The notes under the pieces were generated by a model that saw only the letters and a list, made by a program, of their open reading frames with translations, made no database searches and was not told where the DNA came from. Shown piece by piece: positions 16,923-25,849 of a DNA stretch of 55,956 bases. This stretch comes from Pseudoalteromonas phenolica (lineage in GTDB: Bacteria; Pseudomonadota; Gammaproteobacteria; Enterobacterales; Alteromonadaceae). The position numbers and the translations under genes were made by a program. Location: positions 1-55,956 of the forward strand of contig NZ_PNEC01000061.1 in NCBI RefSeq assembly GCF_005886345.1, read 5' to 3'. Numbering within the stretch: the first letter of the stretch is position 1; the number at the start of each line of letters is the position of its first letter.

Positions 16923-18260
16923 ATGCAGCAAACCGTCCAATTGCAGCCAGCAGAAGCTTATGTACCACCTAAATTCAATGTTTATCAACATCGTCAGATA
17001 GATAAGATTGAACAACTGCATCAACTTCCTGAGCATTTACGCTTTGAGATGCGTGTTGTCGCCAATGTTTTTCCTTTTCGAGTTAATAATTATGTAATCG
17101 AAGAGCTAATTGATTGGGATAAAGTACCTAATGATCCGGTATTCCAATTAACTTTCCCACAGCGTGGCATGCTTGATGATGAGTCATATGAACAGATGGC
17201 TGCACTATTAAAGCGTGAGCATACGCCAGAAGAAGTTTTTGAATTAGCAACACAACTTCGTCAAAAGTTGAACCCGCACCCTGCCGGACAGATGGATAAG
17301 AATGTACCAACTTTTGAAGGCGAGCAAGTTGAAGGTATTCAACACAAATACAAAGAAACTGTGTTGTTCTTCCCTGCTCAAGGTCAATATTGTCACTCTT
17401 ATTGTACTTTCTGTTTCCGTTGGGCGCAGTTTGTAGGTAAAGCAACGCGTTTTAACAATAACGATGAAGAGTTACTGCACAATTATCTTGCATCACACAC
17501 TGAAGTAACCGATCTATTGATGACTGGTGGCGACCCTATGGTTATGCGAACTGTGAAGTTACGTAAGTACCTAGAAGCACTAAAAGAGCCGCGCTTTGAT
17601 CACATCAAGACTATTCGTATTGGAACTAAGTCTTTAACATTCTGGCCATTCCGTTACGTTACTGATCCAGATGCGCAAGACCTATTAGCTTTATTAAAAG
17701 AGCTTGTAGATGCAGGCAAACATGTTTCAATTATGGCGCACGTTAACCATAAGCAAGAATTACGTACAGACATTAGCCGTGAAGCTATAAAACTTATCCG
17801 TAAAACTGGCGCGCAGATCCGTACTCAGGCTCCACTGTTAAACAACTTAAACGTTGATTCAGATATGTGGGCTGAGATGTGGAAAGAACAAACGCAAATG
17901 GGCATGATCCCTTACTATATGTTCATTGAACGTGATACTGGTGCTAAGCGCTACTTCGAATTACCACTGTACAAAACTTGGGAAATTTTCCGTGATGCTT
18001 ACAAACAAGTTTCAGGTGTAAGTAGAACAGTACGTGGCCCTTCAATGAGTGCAGGCCCTGGTAAAGTTGAAGTGTCAGGTGTTACTGAAATTGCTGGTGA
18101 AAAAGTATTTGTACTTCGCTTTATTCAAGCGCGTAACCCTGAGTGGGTTCAACGCCCTTTCTTTGCAAAATACGATGAAGAAGCAACTTGGCTTGATGGA
18201 CTTGTTCCAGCATTCGGTGAAGAAAAGTTCTTCTGGCAAGAAGAATACGAAGCAATGTAA
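16923..18260 (+). CDS. KamA-family radical SAM protein (lysine 2,3-aminomutase-like)
   Basis: 445 residues with the radical SAM cluster C157-x3-C161-x2-C164 (Y-C-H-S-Y-C-T-F-C-F-R) and downstream segments typical of the lysine 2,3-aminomutase family, such as L-L-M-T-G-G-D-P near 199-206, H-V-N-H-K-Q-E-L near 278 and R-T-Q-A-P-L-L near 303. It is about 100 residues longer than EpmB, so EF-P modification is unlikely; the substrate is unknown. It stands alone, with its own promoter region and strong terminator. Best called KamA family; aminomutase activity is inference. Confidence 0.82.
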   Translation: MQQTVQLQPAEAYVPPKFNVYQHRQIDKIEQLHQLPEHLRFEMRVVANVFPFRVNNYVIEELIDWDKVPNDPVFQLTFPQRGMLDDESYEQMAALLKREHTPEEVFELATQLRQKLNPHPAGQMDKNVPTFEGEQVEGIQHKYKETVLFFPAQGQYCHSYCTFCFRWAQFVGKATRFNNNDEELLHNYLASHTEVTDLLMTGGDPMVMRTVKLRKYLEALKEPRFDHIKTIRIGTKSLTFWPFRYVTDPDAQDLLALLKELVDAGKHVSIMAHVNHKQELRTDISREAIKLIRKTGAQIRTQAPLLNNLNVDSDMWAEMWKEQTQMGMIPYYMFIERDTGAKRYFELPLYKTWEIFRDAYKQVSGVSRTVRGPSMSAGPGKVEVSGVTEIAGEKVFVLRFIQARNPEWVQRPFFAKYDEEATWLDGLVPAFGEEKFFWQEEYEAM

Positions 18261-18271
18261 TTCAAATTAAT

Positions 18272-18303
18272 ATGAATTGCGTAGTCAACTACGCAATTCT
18301 TTT
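18272..18303 (+). terminator. Terminator of the KamA-family gene
   Basis: A perfect 12-bp stem GAATTGCGTAGT/ACTACGCAATTC with a 2-nt centre, followed by a run of Ts. Confidence 0.85.
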
Positions 18304-18386
18304 TCAACTGTCTACCCATCAATTCTTTACCACTTTTCTGAACAATAAACTATGATTTGAATAGTTAATTAGATTGGAGTTGTGAT

Positions 18387-19226
18387 GTGTCAATATCATT
18401 AACCGATAAAGAAAAGGCGATTCTAAGAAGTGTTTCAATACCTCCCAGACCTGAAGCACTGATAAAATTCTCTGAAGAAACGAAAAAGTCTGAGCCGAAT
18501 ATTTCTCGTGTATCTGAAATTCTACAAAATGATGTTGGGATCTGCGCCGCGATACTTCAAGTTGTCAATTCAAGTGCTTTTCGACGAGCTAAAGAAATAG
18601 AATCAATCGATCAAGCTATTATGATCTTAGGCTTGAAACGATTAATACCTTTAGTTAAGGCAGTTGCTGTTAAAGCTGCGGTTGGTAAAGATCCAACTAT
18701 GGCTAAATTTTGGGATCTGCAAAGCAACATAGCGCACATTGCCAGTATAGCAGCGATGAAAATCGATAAACCTAGTTTGTCTAATCATGCTTACATGCTT
18801 GCGCTTTTTCATGGCGTTGGTGTTGCAATCCTAAACCAACATTTTGGCGATTTTGTTGAAGTAATGTCTTATGCAGATAATAACAATTGGGATGACGCTG
18901 CTAAATTGCAATTTGAAAAATACCATACAAATCACGCGACTATCGGTGCCTTATTAGCGCAGCAATGGCGATTACCAAAGGTCATGATTAACATTATTTA
19001 CTACCAACATGATACTGATGGCTTATTCCAATCCGAAGAGTTGGACAAGATTGGTTTAGATTTATTGTGTCTTCTTAAACTCTCAAGACATTGCGCTTTT
19101 TTAAAAGACAAACCAAGCGAAATAAATGATGAATGGCGGAACATCATGGATGACGTTTTAGATCACCTAGGTATGGAAGAAGAACATTTATTTAGAATTA
19201 TTGAAGAAATTACAGATGAGATATGA
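18387..19226 (+). CDS. HDOD domain protein
   Basis: 279 residues almost entirely covered by an HDOD domain, a non-catalytic relative of HD hydrolases found in bacterial signalling proteins. Landmarks: P-P-R-P-E-A-L-I-K-F near 16-25, L-Q-V-V-N-S-S-A-F-R near 57-66, L-F-H-G-V-G near 140 and Y-Q-H near 210. No receiver, GGDEF or EAL domain is attached, so it probably works through protein contacts. The GTG start is set by GGAG at 18376-18379, 7 nt upstream; an ATG two bases earlier is out of frame. A short GC hairpin without T-run overlaps the stop. Specific role unknown. Confidence 0.85.
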   Translation: MSISLTDKEKAILRSVSIPPRPEALIKFSEETKKSEPNISRVSEILQNDVGICAAILQVVNSSAFRRAKEIESIDQAIMILGLKRLIPLVKAVAVKAAVGKDPTMAKFWDLQSNIAHIASIAAMKIDKPSLSNHAYMLALFHGVGVAILNQHFGDFVEVMSYADNNNWDDAAKLQFEKYHTNHATIGALLAQQWRLPKVMINIIYYQHDTDGLFQSEELDKIGLDLLCLLKLSRHCAFLKDKPSEINDEWRNIMDDVLDHLGMEEEHLFRIIEEITDEI

Positions 19227-19254
19227 GGGCTTCGTAGCCCTCAGTACATAAACA

Positions 19255-19686
19255 CTATTTAAAGCCTTTGAGTATATTATCACACACAACTGGCGTGGGT
19301 CTGTGATTGTCATCAACAGCAACAAAGGTGAAACTACCCGAAATTGCTAAGTGTTTGTCATCTTTGTGCATACGCTCTAAGAAAATATTAACGTCCACTT
19401 TTAAACTAGTGTTACCAACATGAGAAACCGTTGCTACTAATTCAGCAAAAGTCCCGGCTGGAATTGCTTCTTTAAAATCCACTCTATCAGAAGAAATAGT
19501 AACCAAAGGCTTTCGACAAAAACGTGTTGCGGCAATAAAAGCAACTTCATCCATCCAAGCAAGTGCATCACCACCAAATAAAGTATTGTGGTGATTTGTG
19601 CGTCCAGGAAAGACAGTCTTAGTCACAGACGTGACTGACTCTTTAATACGTTGCTCAATCAAGGCTTGTTTTTCAATATCATTCAT
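19255..19686 (-). CDS. Acyl-CoA thioesterase, hotdog fold (YciA/BACH type)
   Basis: 143 residues forming one hotdog domain: T-N-H-H-N-T-L-F-G-G-D-A-L-A-W-M-D near 31-47 is the YciA/BACH signature with the catalytic Asp, and V-D-F-K-E-A-I-P-A-G near 69-78 is the second conserved block. Members hydrolyse acyl-CoA thioesters in the cytoplasm; chain-length preference cannot be told. It follows the M23 peptidase gene by 8 bp, so the three genes 21363-19255 probably form one transcript. Confidence 0.87.
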   Translation of the reverse strand: MNDIEKQALIEQRIKESVTSVTKTVFPGRTNHHNTLFGGDALAWMDEVAFIAATRFCRKPLVTISSDRVDFKEAIPAGTFAELVATVSHVGNTSLKVDVNIFLERMHKDDKHLAISGSFTFVAVDDNHRPTPVVCDNILKGFK

Positions 19687-19694
19687 TTAAGTTA

Positions 19695-20513
19695 CTACTT
19701 CGTATTTGCTAGTTTATCTGTCATTAATAAAGCTGGGTCTAAACGCTCATTGAACCAATTGAAACGCCAGTCTAAATGCGGGCCAGTTACACGGCCTGTG
19801 GCGCCTATATCAGCGAAATGATCACCGACATTTACTTTATCGCCCACATTTACGTGTATTTTATTTAGGTGAATATAAGTTGATGTGATCCCATGACCAT
19901 GGTCGATGATCACAGTACCGCCACTATAATATAGTTCAGGATCTGCCATCACGACTTTACCCGCAAGTGGTGCCCAAACTGGCGTGCCCGTTTTATTGGC
20001 AATGTCTAAACCAAAGTGTGGGTTTCTAGGTTTGCCATTAAAGAAGCGCTGACTGCCATACACACCCGAAATACGACCTTTGGCTGGACGTAAAACTGTG
20101 TCTTTAAAATAAGTAAAGTTAGACTCACCAGCTCGCGCAGCTCGCACACGTTTTGCATCATCTTTTATACGAGCAAGTACAGAGTCAGGTGGTGAAACGT
20201 ACTTCTTTTCGACACCCGTAATGCGATCGATTTTATATTCGCGCTTCGTGATCACAATATCTTGGGTATGCTGTTTACCTGCTTGGTCAACCCAAGTTAA
20301 AGTATGCTTTGTATCAGCATCTCGACCGAAGCCGAACACAAACTCTCCCTCTTTGGTTATTTTTAATGCTTTGCCATTAAAATATACCGAGTTAGGCTTG
20401 TCTAGCTTACCAATGATCATACCGCCTTGCGTTAAACTGCCTTTCAGTTCTAATGCCATTGAACTGACACTCGCGGTCAAACTAACTAAAGCGAACAACG
20501 CGGCTTTAATCAT
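19695..20513 (-). CDS. M23 family metallopeptidase (LytM domain), periplasmic
   Basis: 272 residues from the ATG at 20513. A TTG six bases upstream is also open but lies only 3 nt from the AAGGAG ribosome site, so ATG is preferred. Residues 1-20 form a signal peptide ending S-S-M-A. The C-terminal LytM domain has both zinc motifs: H-x-x-x-D in H-F-G-L-D near 166-170 and H-x-H in the T-Y-I-H / P-H-L-D-W region. Such enzymes cut peptidoglycan cross-links or bind them. The start overlaps the preceding QueD-like gene by 8 bp. Confidence 0.9.
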   Translation of the reverse strand: MIKAALFALVSLTASVSSMALELKGSLTQGGMIIGKLDKPNSVYFNGKALKITKEGEFVFGFGRDADTKHTLTWVDQAGKQHTQDIVITKREYKIDRITGVEKKYVSPPDSVLARIKDDAKRVRAARAGESNFTYFKDTVLRPAKGRISGVYGSQRFFNGKPRNPHFGLDIANKTGTPVWAPLAGKVVMADPELYYSGGTVIIDHGHGITSTYIHLNKIHVNVGDKVNVGDHFADIGATGRVTGPHLDWRFNWFNERLDPALLMTDKLANTK

Positions 20514-21363
20514 ATGCAATGGCTCCTTTCCCTACGCCCTCAAAAGCTTTTACTTTTACAGCATTGTCAGGGTGCGTTTTTTTAATTTCTGTTGCTAAGT
20601 AATCAGCAATACACTCTACTGTTGTATCACAAGGTAAAAGATCACAACGTGCTTTACTGATTGCTAATTCGAAATAGCCCTGTGTAGAGGTGTATGCAAA
20701 GGCATAATCATTGTCAAAGGCTTTAATATGTTTTAGTTCTGAGTTGGCGATTAAGTCTTCTTCAGATCCAAGGTAAATATCTTCCCATTTACGTGACCAT
20801 TCTTTTTGGAGACGAGGCATAGGAATATTATCGAGGCTAATACCAATCAATGAACGGTGACCATGAACGATTCGCTGACAATTTCCATCATGCTTCTTCA
20901 AGCCATGGCTGTAGTGGTAATAAAAGCTAGAAGTTTGTTCTGGACGAAGTTCAATATCGATGTCTTTTACGTTTTCAGGCATCTTAGGCATAATTTGCTG
21001 CTTCAAGAACTCAATCACAGATTCTTCATTCACTGTTTCAGCATCAATTAGGCATACAGCTTGTTCAGGTGCATACATCGCAATGTGATGTTCGTCACCG
21101 AATTGTGCATCAAGCTTTACTTGTTCGTTTTCAATACTGTATGTGCCATTTAAACGCTTAGGTATTGCAAGCTTATGATCGATTGTGTCATCGATAATGC
21201 GTTTAATCTGTTTTTTTACCAGTGCAAAATCTAAAACCATAGACTCATCATTCAAGTCTCCATGAAGGGTTAAGTCAGCAATCCAACTTTCACCTACCGG
21301 CCCTCTTTTATTACAAAAGTAAGAAAAATCAATAACAGTTAAAGCGTCTACGAATAAAATCAT
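20506..21363 (-). CDS. 6-pyruvoyl-tetrahydropterin synthase family, tandem T-fold (QueD-like)
   Basis: 285 residues containing two T-fold halves related to 6-carboxytetrahydropterin synthase, which makes the queuosine/deazapurine precursor. The N-half (1-120) has V-L-D-F and the I-D-H-K segment that corresponds to the catalytic Asp-His, but no HGH zinc site. The C-half (150-285) has the cysteine-containing K-H-D-G-N-C, the zinc motif V-H-G-H-R and a T-V-E-C-I-A segment, but no Asp-His pair. The two halves look complementary. It is about twice the length of E. coli QueD. Function as a QueD-type enzyme is plausible but not certain. Confidence 0.75.
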   Translation of the reverse strand: MILFVDALTVIDFSYFCNKRGPVGESWIADLTLHGDLNDESMVLDFALVKKQIKRIIDDTIDHKLAIPKRLNGTYSIENEQVKLDAQFGDEHHIAMYAPEQAVCLIDAETVNEESVIEFLKQQIMPKMPENVKDIDIELRPEQTSSFYYHYSHGLKKHDGNCQRIVHGHRSLIGISLDNIPMPRLQKEWSRKWEDIYLGSEEDLIANSELKHIKAFDNDYAFAYTSTQGYFELAISKARCDLLPCDTTVECIADYLATEIKKTHPDNAVKVKAFEGVGKGAIAYD

Positions 21364-21503
21364 GTCGATCCAAAATGAACTAAGTTAACAAGAATCATTA
21401 TAAAGAAATGTATTCTAAAAATCGCCCAAGTTAATGCATGTTGTCATATAAAAATGCTTAAATGATTAAAATATTAACAATAATCAACTGTTCAGAGTTG
21501 TTT

Positions 21504-21521
21504 GGCGTACATCTGTAAGCT
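21504..21521. promoter_or_regulatory. Candidate FabR operator upstream of fabA
   Basis: GGCGTACATCTGTAAGCT is an imperfect palindrome (GCnTACA-N2-TGTAnGC) resembling the FabR site AGCGTACA-N2-TGT found before enterobacterial fabA and fabB, as recalled. It lies 44 bp before the fabA start. A second palindrome CAACT-N6-AGTTG (21485-21500) sits just upstream, with no known owner. Confidence 0.5.
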
Positions 21522-21564
21522 AAAGTAGCCTGAATTTTTATTTTGAAGAAAAAGTATTAATACT

Positions 21565-22080
21565 ATGGAACCAAAGAACAGCTACACAAAAGAAGAATTG
21601 ATCCTATGTGGTCGTGGTGAAATGTTTGGTGAAGGCAACTGCCGTTTACCAAGTGACAACATGCTAATGATGGATCGTATTATTGAGATCAACGATAACG
21701 GTGGTGAATTTGGCAAAGGTCAAATTATTGCAGAGTTAGACATTGACCCTAGCCTTTGGTTCTTCGATTGTCATTTTAAAGGCGACCCTGTAATGCCTGG
21801 TTGCCTTGGTCTAGACGCAATGTGGCAGATCGTTGGCTTTTTCTTAGGTTGGTCAGGTGGCCCTGGTCTTGGTCGTGCACTAGGTGTTGGCGAAGTTAAA
21901 TTCACGGGTCAAATCTTACCAACAGCTAAAAAAGTGACTTACCGTGTAGATATGAAGCGTGTAATTAAGCGTAAATTATTCATGGGTATGGCCGACGGTA
22001 CAGTTGAAGTAGATGGTCGCGTTATCTACGAAGCAAAAGATCTTAAAGTAGGTCTTTTCCAAGATACGAGCGCGTTCTGA
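21565..22080 (+). CDS. fabA: 3-hydroxydecanoyl-ACP dehydratase/isomerase
   Basis: FabA dehydrates 3-hydroxydecanoyl-ACP and isomerises the product to the cis-3 form, the entry to unsaturated fatty acids. The 171 residues match the family in length. The catalytic His70 lies in F-D-C-H-F-K-G-D-P-V-M-P-G and the Asp84 in L-G-L-D-A-M-W-Q. It is monocistronic with a strong terminator and a FabR-like palindrome upstream. fabB is not in the window. Confidence 0.97.
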   Translation: MEPKNSYTKEELILCGRGEMFGEGNCRLPSDNMLMMDRIIEINDNGGEFGKGQIIAELDIDPSLWFFDCHFKGDPVMPGCLGLDAMWQIVGFFLGWSGGPGLGRALGVGEVKFTGQILPTAKKVTYRVDMKRVIKRKLFMGMADGTVEVDGRVIYEAKDLKVGLFQDTSAF

Positions 22081-22106
22081 TTAAATTTATAAGTACTTTG
22101 CTCTAA

Positions 22107-22138
22107 CAACAAAGCCCTCAAAATTGAGGGCTTTGTTG
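22107..22138. terminator. Bidirectional terminator between fabA and rmf
   Basis: A perfect 15-bp stem CAACAAAGCCCTCAA/TTGAGGGCTTTGTTG with a 2-nt centre; AT-rich tails on both sides suit the convergent genes. Confidence 0.85.
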
Positions 22139-22154
22139 TATTAAATTCTCTATA

Positions 22155-22325
22155 TTAAGTTTTAAACATATTGCGGTCATCTACGGCTTCTCGCCACCCG
22201 CCTAACCACTCTGATCTAGATTCTAATTGTTGATATGGACAAAGTTCTTTTGAGCGTCCTGCTAAACCTGCTTTATATCCTTGGGAATGTGCTCTTTCTA
22301 ATCGATCACGCTTTTGTCTCTTCAT
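22155..22325 (-). CDS. rmf: Ribosome modulation factor
   Basis: A 56-residue gene that length filters easily miss. The translation starts M-K-R-Q-K-R-D-R and contains A-H-S-Q-G-Y-K-A-G-L-A-G-R-S, C-P-Y and W-L-G-G-W-R-E-A, all hallmarks of RMF, which dimerises 70S ribosomes into inactive 100S particles in stationary phase. A GAGG ribosome site precedes the ATG. The gene is convergent with fabA, as in enterobacteria, and has a long AT-rich upstream region where its growth-phase promoter should lie. Confidence 0.95.
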   Translation of the reverse strand: MKRQKRDRLERAHSQGYKAGLAGRSKELCPYQQLESRSEWLGGWREAVDDRNMFKT

Positions 22326-22771
22326 AGGTAAATCCTCACCTTTTGTTTATTAACACTGCAAAACATTGCAACATTTAATGAATAGTTAATAAAAAACGTA
22401 AAATTCAAATGTTACTAGCCCTTACGCTCAAATTAAAATGATGCATGTTTTTTAAAGCCTAATTTTGTAAATACTAGAACACGAAGACGGTTAAAGAAAT
22501 GACTTTAACGCTTCATAAAAGCAGGATTGGCCAACCCTTGAACCTAATAAAACATATTCTTCATATAGCTGCAATATAATTTACATAATTAAAATTAGCC
22601 CAAGAGAAAATAGAATAATTTAAGCAAATAATAATTTTTTTTTAAAATTTAAATTTAATAAACCTAAATTTATGGATTGAACATTTAAAATTAATGAAAA
22701 TTCACATTGTCATTTCACTGTAATTCTTCGACTAAATAAAGTGTCTATTTTTTAAGATCTTACAGGCACAA
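22326..22771. other. AT-rich non-coding region upstream of rmf
   Basis: About 450 bp of very AT-rich DNA, including runs such as TTTTTTTTTAAAATTT near 22630-22645. No ORF with a ribosome site, no repeat array and no recognised operator was seen. It presumably holds the rmf promoter. Confidence 0.5.
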
Positions 22772-22795
22772 AAAAGGCCGCAATTAAGCGACCTT
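22771..22795 (-). terminator. Terminator of serS
   Basis: AAGGCCGC (22774-22781) pairs with GCGACCTT (22788-22795), with one wobble; six Ts follow on the minus strand. Confidence 0.7.
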
Positions 22796-22824
22796 GATCG
22801 TATAAACAGTTATTGAAAGAAGTC

Positions 22825-24126
22825 TTAGTTAATAACTTCTAAACCGCCCATGTATTGACGTAATACATCTGGTACCACGATTGAACCGTCAGCTTGTTGG
22901 TAGTTTTCTAAAATTGCGACTAACGTACGGCCAACAGCTAAACCAGAACCATTTAATGTGTGAAGTAGCTCAGGCTTCTTCTCACCTTGACGGCGGAAGC
23001 GTGCTTGCATACGTCGAGCTTGGAAATCCCACATATTAGAGCAAGATGAAATTTCACGGTACGTGTCTTGCGCTGGTAACCATACTTCTAGATCGTATGT
23101 TTTTGTTGCACCAAAGCCCATATCACCAGTACATAAAACGACTTTTCTGTACGGCAGCTCTAATGCTTGTAAAATATATTCAGCGTGGCCAGTTAGCTCT
23201 TCAAGCGCTGCCATTGAATCTTCTGGTTTTACAAGTTGTACAAGTTCAACTTTATCAAACTGGTGTTGACGAATTAAACCACGAGTATCACGGCCGTAAC
23301 TACCCGCTTCACTTCTGAAACAAGGCGTGTGCGCTGTCATTTTGATTGGTAGTTCTTTTTCATCAAAGATTTCATCACGTGCACAGTTTGTAAGCGGAAC
23401 TTCAGCCGTTGGAATTAAGCTAAAACCTTCTTGCTCTTCACCATCGTCGCTGATTAAACCTTTAGTGTGGAATAAATCACCTGCAAACTTAGGTAACTGG
23501 CCTGTACCTAGTAAGCTGTCTTTGTTTACAAGGTAAGGCACGTACATTTCTGTATAGCCATGCTTATCAGCGTGTGTATCAAGCATGAATTGAACTAGTG
23601 CACGGTGCATACGCGCAACACCACCACGCATTACAGTGAAGCGAGAGCCAGTTAGTTTAACACCGGTTTCAAAGTCTAAACCCTTATGAAGCGCTTCACC
23701 TAGATCTACGTGATCTTTAACTTCGAAATCGTATTGCTTAGGTTCACCCCATTTGATGATTTCAACATTTTCACTTTCATCACTGCCAGCAGGCACATCT
23801 TCTGCTGGTAAATTAGGTAAAGTTAAAGCGATATTATTTAACTTAGCTAAAATTTCGTCTTGTTCGTTCTTAGCCGCTGTAAGTTGGTCGCCTAAATTAG
23901 CAACAGCGTCTAGTAGTGGCTGAATATCTTCGCCTTTTGCTTTAGCTTGACCAATTGCTTTGGAGCGGCTATTTCTTTCGCTTTGTAATTCTTGTGTTTT
24001 TGTTTGAAGCGCTTTGCGTTGCTCTTCTAAAGCATTAATCGCATCAACATCAAGCTCAAAGCCACGTTTAGCTAGTCGAGCTGCTGCTTCAGCAATATCC
24101 TGACGTAAATATTTTGAATCTAACAT
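22825..24126 (-). CDS. serS: Seryl-tRNA synthetase
   Basis: Charges tRNA-Ser with serine. The 433 residues have the N-terminal helical arm (about 30-100, alternating Glu/Gln/Lys coiled coil) that reads the long variable arm of tRNA-Ser, then the class II core: motif 2 F-R-S-E-A-G-S-Y-G-R near 270 and motif 3 G-S-G-L-A-V-G-R-T near 393. Normal length. It is the last gene of the lrp-ftsK-lolA-rarA-serS block; crcB is inserted just ahead. One of its tRNA substrates is encoded at 34428-34518. Confidence 0.97.
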   Translation of the reverse strand: MLDSKYLRQDIAEAAARLAKRGFELDVDAINALEEQRKALQTKTQELQSERNSRSKAIGQAKAKGEDIQPLLDAVANLGDQLTAAKNEQDEILAKLNNIALTLPNLPAEDVPAGSDESENVEIIKWGEPKQYDFEVKDHVDLGEALHKGLDFETGVKLTGSRFTVMRGGVARMHRALVQFMLDTHADKHGYTEMYVPYLVNKDSLLGTGQLPKFAGDLFHTKGLISDDGEEQEGFSLIPTAEVPLTNCARDEIFDEKELPIKMTAHTPCFRSEAGSYGRDTRGLIRQHQFDKVELVQLVKPEDSMAALEELTGHAEYILQALELPYRKVVLCTGDMGFGATKTYDLEVWLPAQDTYREISSCSNMWDFQARRMQARFRRQGEKKPELLHTLNGSGLAVGRTLVAILENYQQADGSIVVPDVLRQYMGGLEVIN

Positions 24127-24133
24127 TTTGCTT

Positions 24134-24514
24134 TTAACCTTTTTGCATGACTAAGTTAAGGCCTAACCAAGCCATAAAAATACATAACACCACATTTAAG
24201 GTGATATTGAGAATCATCTTCACAATTTGCCCTTGTTGAAGTAGCAACAAAGAGTCCATTGAGAATGTAGAGAAAGTTGTTAATGCACCTAAGAAACCAA
24301 TCACAATAAGTGACTTATAAGGGCTTACCGCGAGTACTTGTTTTTCAAGTAAGCCAAATACAACTCCCAATAATAATGAACCGATTATATTAACGGTCAA
24401 AGTGCCAAATGGGAATCCCCTACCCAGCAGTTTAAGCATTGTATCACTAATAAAAAACCTTAAACACGCGCCAAGTGCGCCGCCTAGTGCAATTGAGAGG
24501 TACATTTTAATCAT
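24134..24514 (-). CDS. crcB: Fluoride exporter CrcB
   Basis: 126 residues with four hydrophobic helices and the family motif G-A-L-T-T-F-S-T-F-S near 75-84 that lines the fluoride pore; the protein works as an inner-membrane dimer. It overlaps the rarA 3' end by 8 bp and precedes serS by 7 bp, so it is co-transcribed with them. No fluoride riboswitch is possible in front of it given the overlap. Confidence 0.92.
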   Translation of the reverse strand: MIKMYLSIALGGALGACLRFFISDTMLKLLGRGFPFGTLTVNIIGSLLLGVVFGLLEKQVLAVSPYKSLIVIGFLGALTTFSTFSMDSLLLLQQGQIVKMILNITLNVVLCIFMAWLGLNLVMQKG

Positions 24515-25844
24515 TTGAATATCTTTTATTCACACTCATTTGATTTAATGACTTTAAATATTGAAGCTTATCTTTGATCTGCTTTTCTAAACCGCGTTCA
24601 GAGGGCACATAATATTGCCTGTCTTTGATTTCTTCAGGAAAGTAATTTTCGCCTGCTGCAAATGCCCCTTCTTCATTATGGGCATATCGATATTCATCAC
24701 CATAACCTAGCTCTTTCATGAGCTTTGTCGGTGCATTGCGTAAGTGAACAGGCACTTGGTGGTCTGGGTCGGTTGCTGCATCTTGTTTGGCTTGATTAAA
24801 TGCCATATAAACTGCGTTACTTTTTGCTGCACTGGCAAGATAAATTGTTGCCTGTGCAATAGCCCTTTCGCCTTCACTGGGCCCGACGCGTTGAAATATA
24901 TCCCACGCATTTAATGCCACTTGCATTGCTCTTGGATCAGCATTCCCAATATCTTCGGTGGCGATGGCTAAAAGGCGCCTTGCAACATAGAGTGGGTCGC
25001 CACCACCGGCAAGAATTCTACAATACCAATAAAGCGCAGCATCCGGATCGCTACCCCTAACTGATTTATGAAACGCTGAGATCAGGTCGTAGAATAAGTC
25101 TCCCCCTTTGTCATATTTTGCAAAATGAGAAGGTAATAGCTGACTAAGTACATCAGAAGTAATAACCACTTTGCCATGTTGTTCGGATAGCTCAATAGCT
25201 TGCTCAAGTAAATTCAAGGCTTTTCTAGCATCACCACTACTGACCTGCGAGATTTGCATAAGTTGCGCATCGGATACCGTGATTTGCAGCTTTGAAAGTG
25301 TCTCATCTTTGGTAATAGCGCGTTTTAATACCTGAACAAGTTCTTCATCGGTTAAAGCCTTTAAGGTGTATACACGTGCCCGCGATAGAATCGCGTTATT
25401 TAAAGCGAAACTAGGGTTTTCAGTAGTGGCACCAATGAAAATAAAAGTACCATCTTCAATGTGAGGTAAAAAAGCATCTTGCTGAGACTTATTAAATCGA
25501 TGGACTTCGTCAACAAACAATAAAGTCCTTTGTCCCATACTGAGGTTTTGTTTTGCTTCTAACACGGCTTCACGGATTTCTTTTACACCTGAAGTCACTG
25601 CAGATAAGTGCTGAATGCGCGCATTAGCGTGGTTAGCAATTATTTCAGCAATGGTGGTTTTACCGACGCCAGGCGGCCCCCAAACAATTAGACTATGTGC
25701 TCTGCCAGACAGTATGGCTTTATATAAGGGTTTATCAGCGGCTAATATATGAAATTGACCGATGTAGTCTTCTAACCGTGTTGGCCGCATTCTTGCGGCT
25801 AGTGGCTTTACATCGTTGCCAAAATCAAATCCTAAATTACTCAC
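24507..25844 (-). CDS. rarA: Replication-associated recombination protein A
   Basis: RarA (MgsA) is a clamp-loader-like AAA+ ATPase acting at stalled replication forks. The 445 residues show Walker A W-G-P-P-G-V-G-K-T-T near 55-64, Walker B L-F-V-D-E-V-H-R near 107, sensor I G-A-T-T-E-N-P near 138 and the C-terminal tetramerisation domain with G-D-P-L-Y-V-A-R-R. Lies 5 bp after lolA in the conserved ftsK-lolA-rarA-serS order. Confidence 0.95.
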   Translation of the reverse strand: MSNLGFDFGNDVKPLAARMRPTRLEDYIGQFHILAADKPLYKAILSGRAHSLIVWGPPGVGKTTIAEIIANHANARIQHLSAVTSGVKEIREAVLEAKQNLSMGQRTLLFVDEVHRFNKSQQDAFLPHIEDGTFIFIGATTENPSFALNNAILSRARVYTLKALTDEELVQVLKRAITKDETLSKLQITVSDAQLMQISQVSSGDARKALNLLEQAIELSEQHGKVVITSDVLSQLLPSHFAKYDKGGDLFYDLISAFHKSVRGSDPDAALYWYCRILAGGGDPLYVARRLLAIATEDIGNADPRAMQVALNAWDIFQRVGPSEGERAIAQATIYLASAAKSNAVYMAFNQAKQDAATDPDHQVPVHLRNAPTKLMKELGYGDEYRYAHNEEGAFAAGENYFPEEIKDRQYYVPSERGLEKQIKDKLQYLKSLNQMSVNKRYSND

Positions 25845-25849
25845 AAAAA

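Noticed and set aside
17128..17445. 105-codon ORF antisense to the KamA-family gene
   Set aside because: Shadow frame inside a conserved radical SAM coding region.
24514..24600. Fluoride riboswitch in front of crcB
   Set aside because: The upstream DNA is rarA coding sequence; crcB starts inside it.
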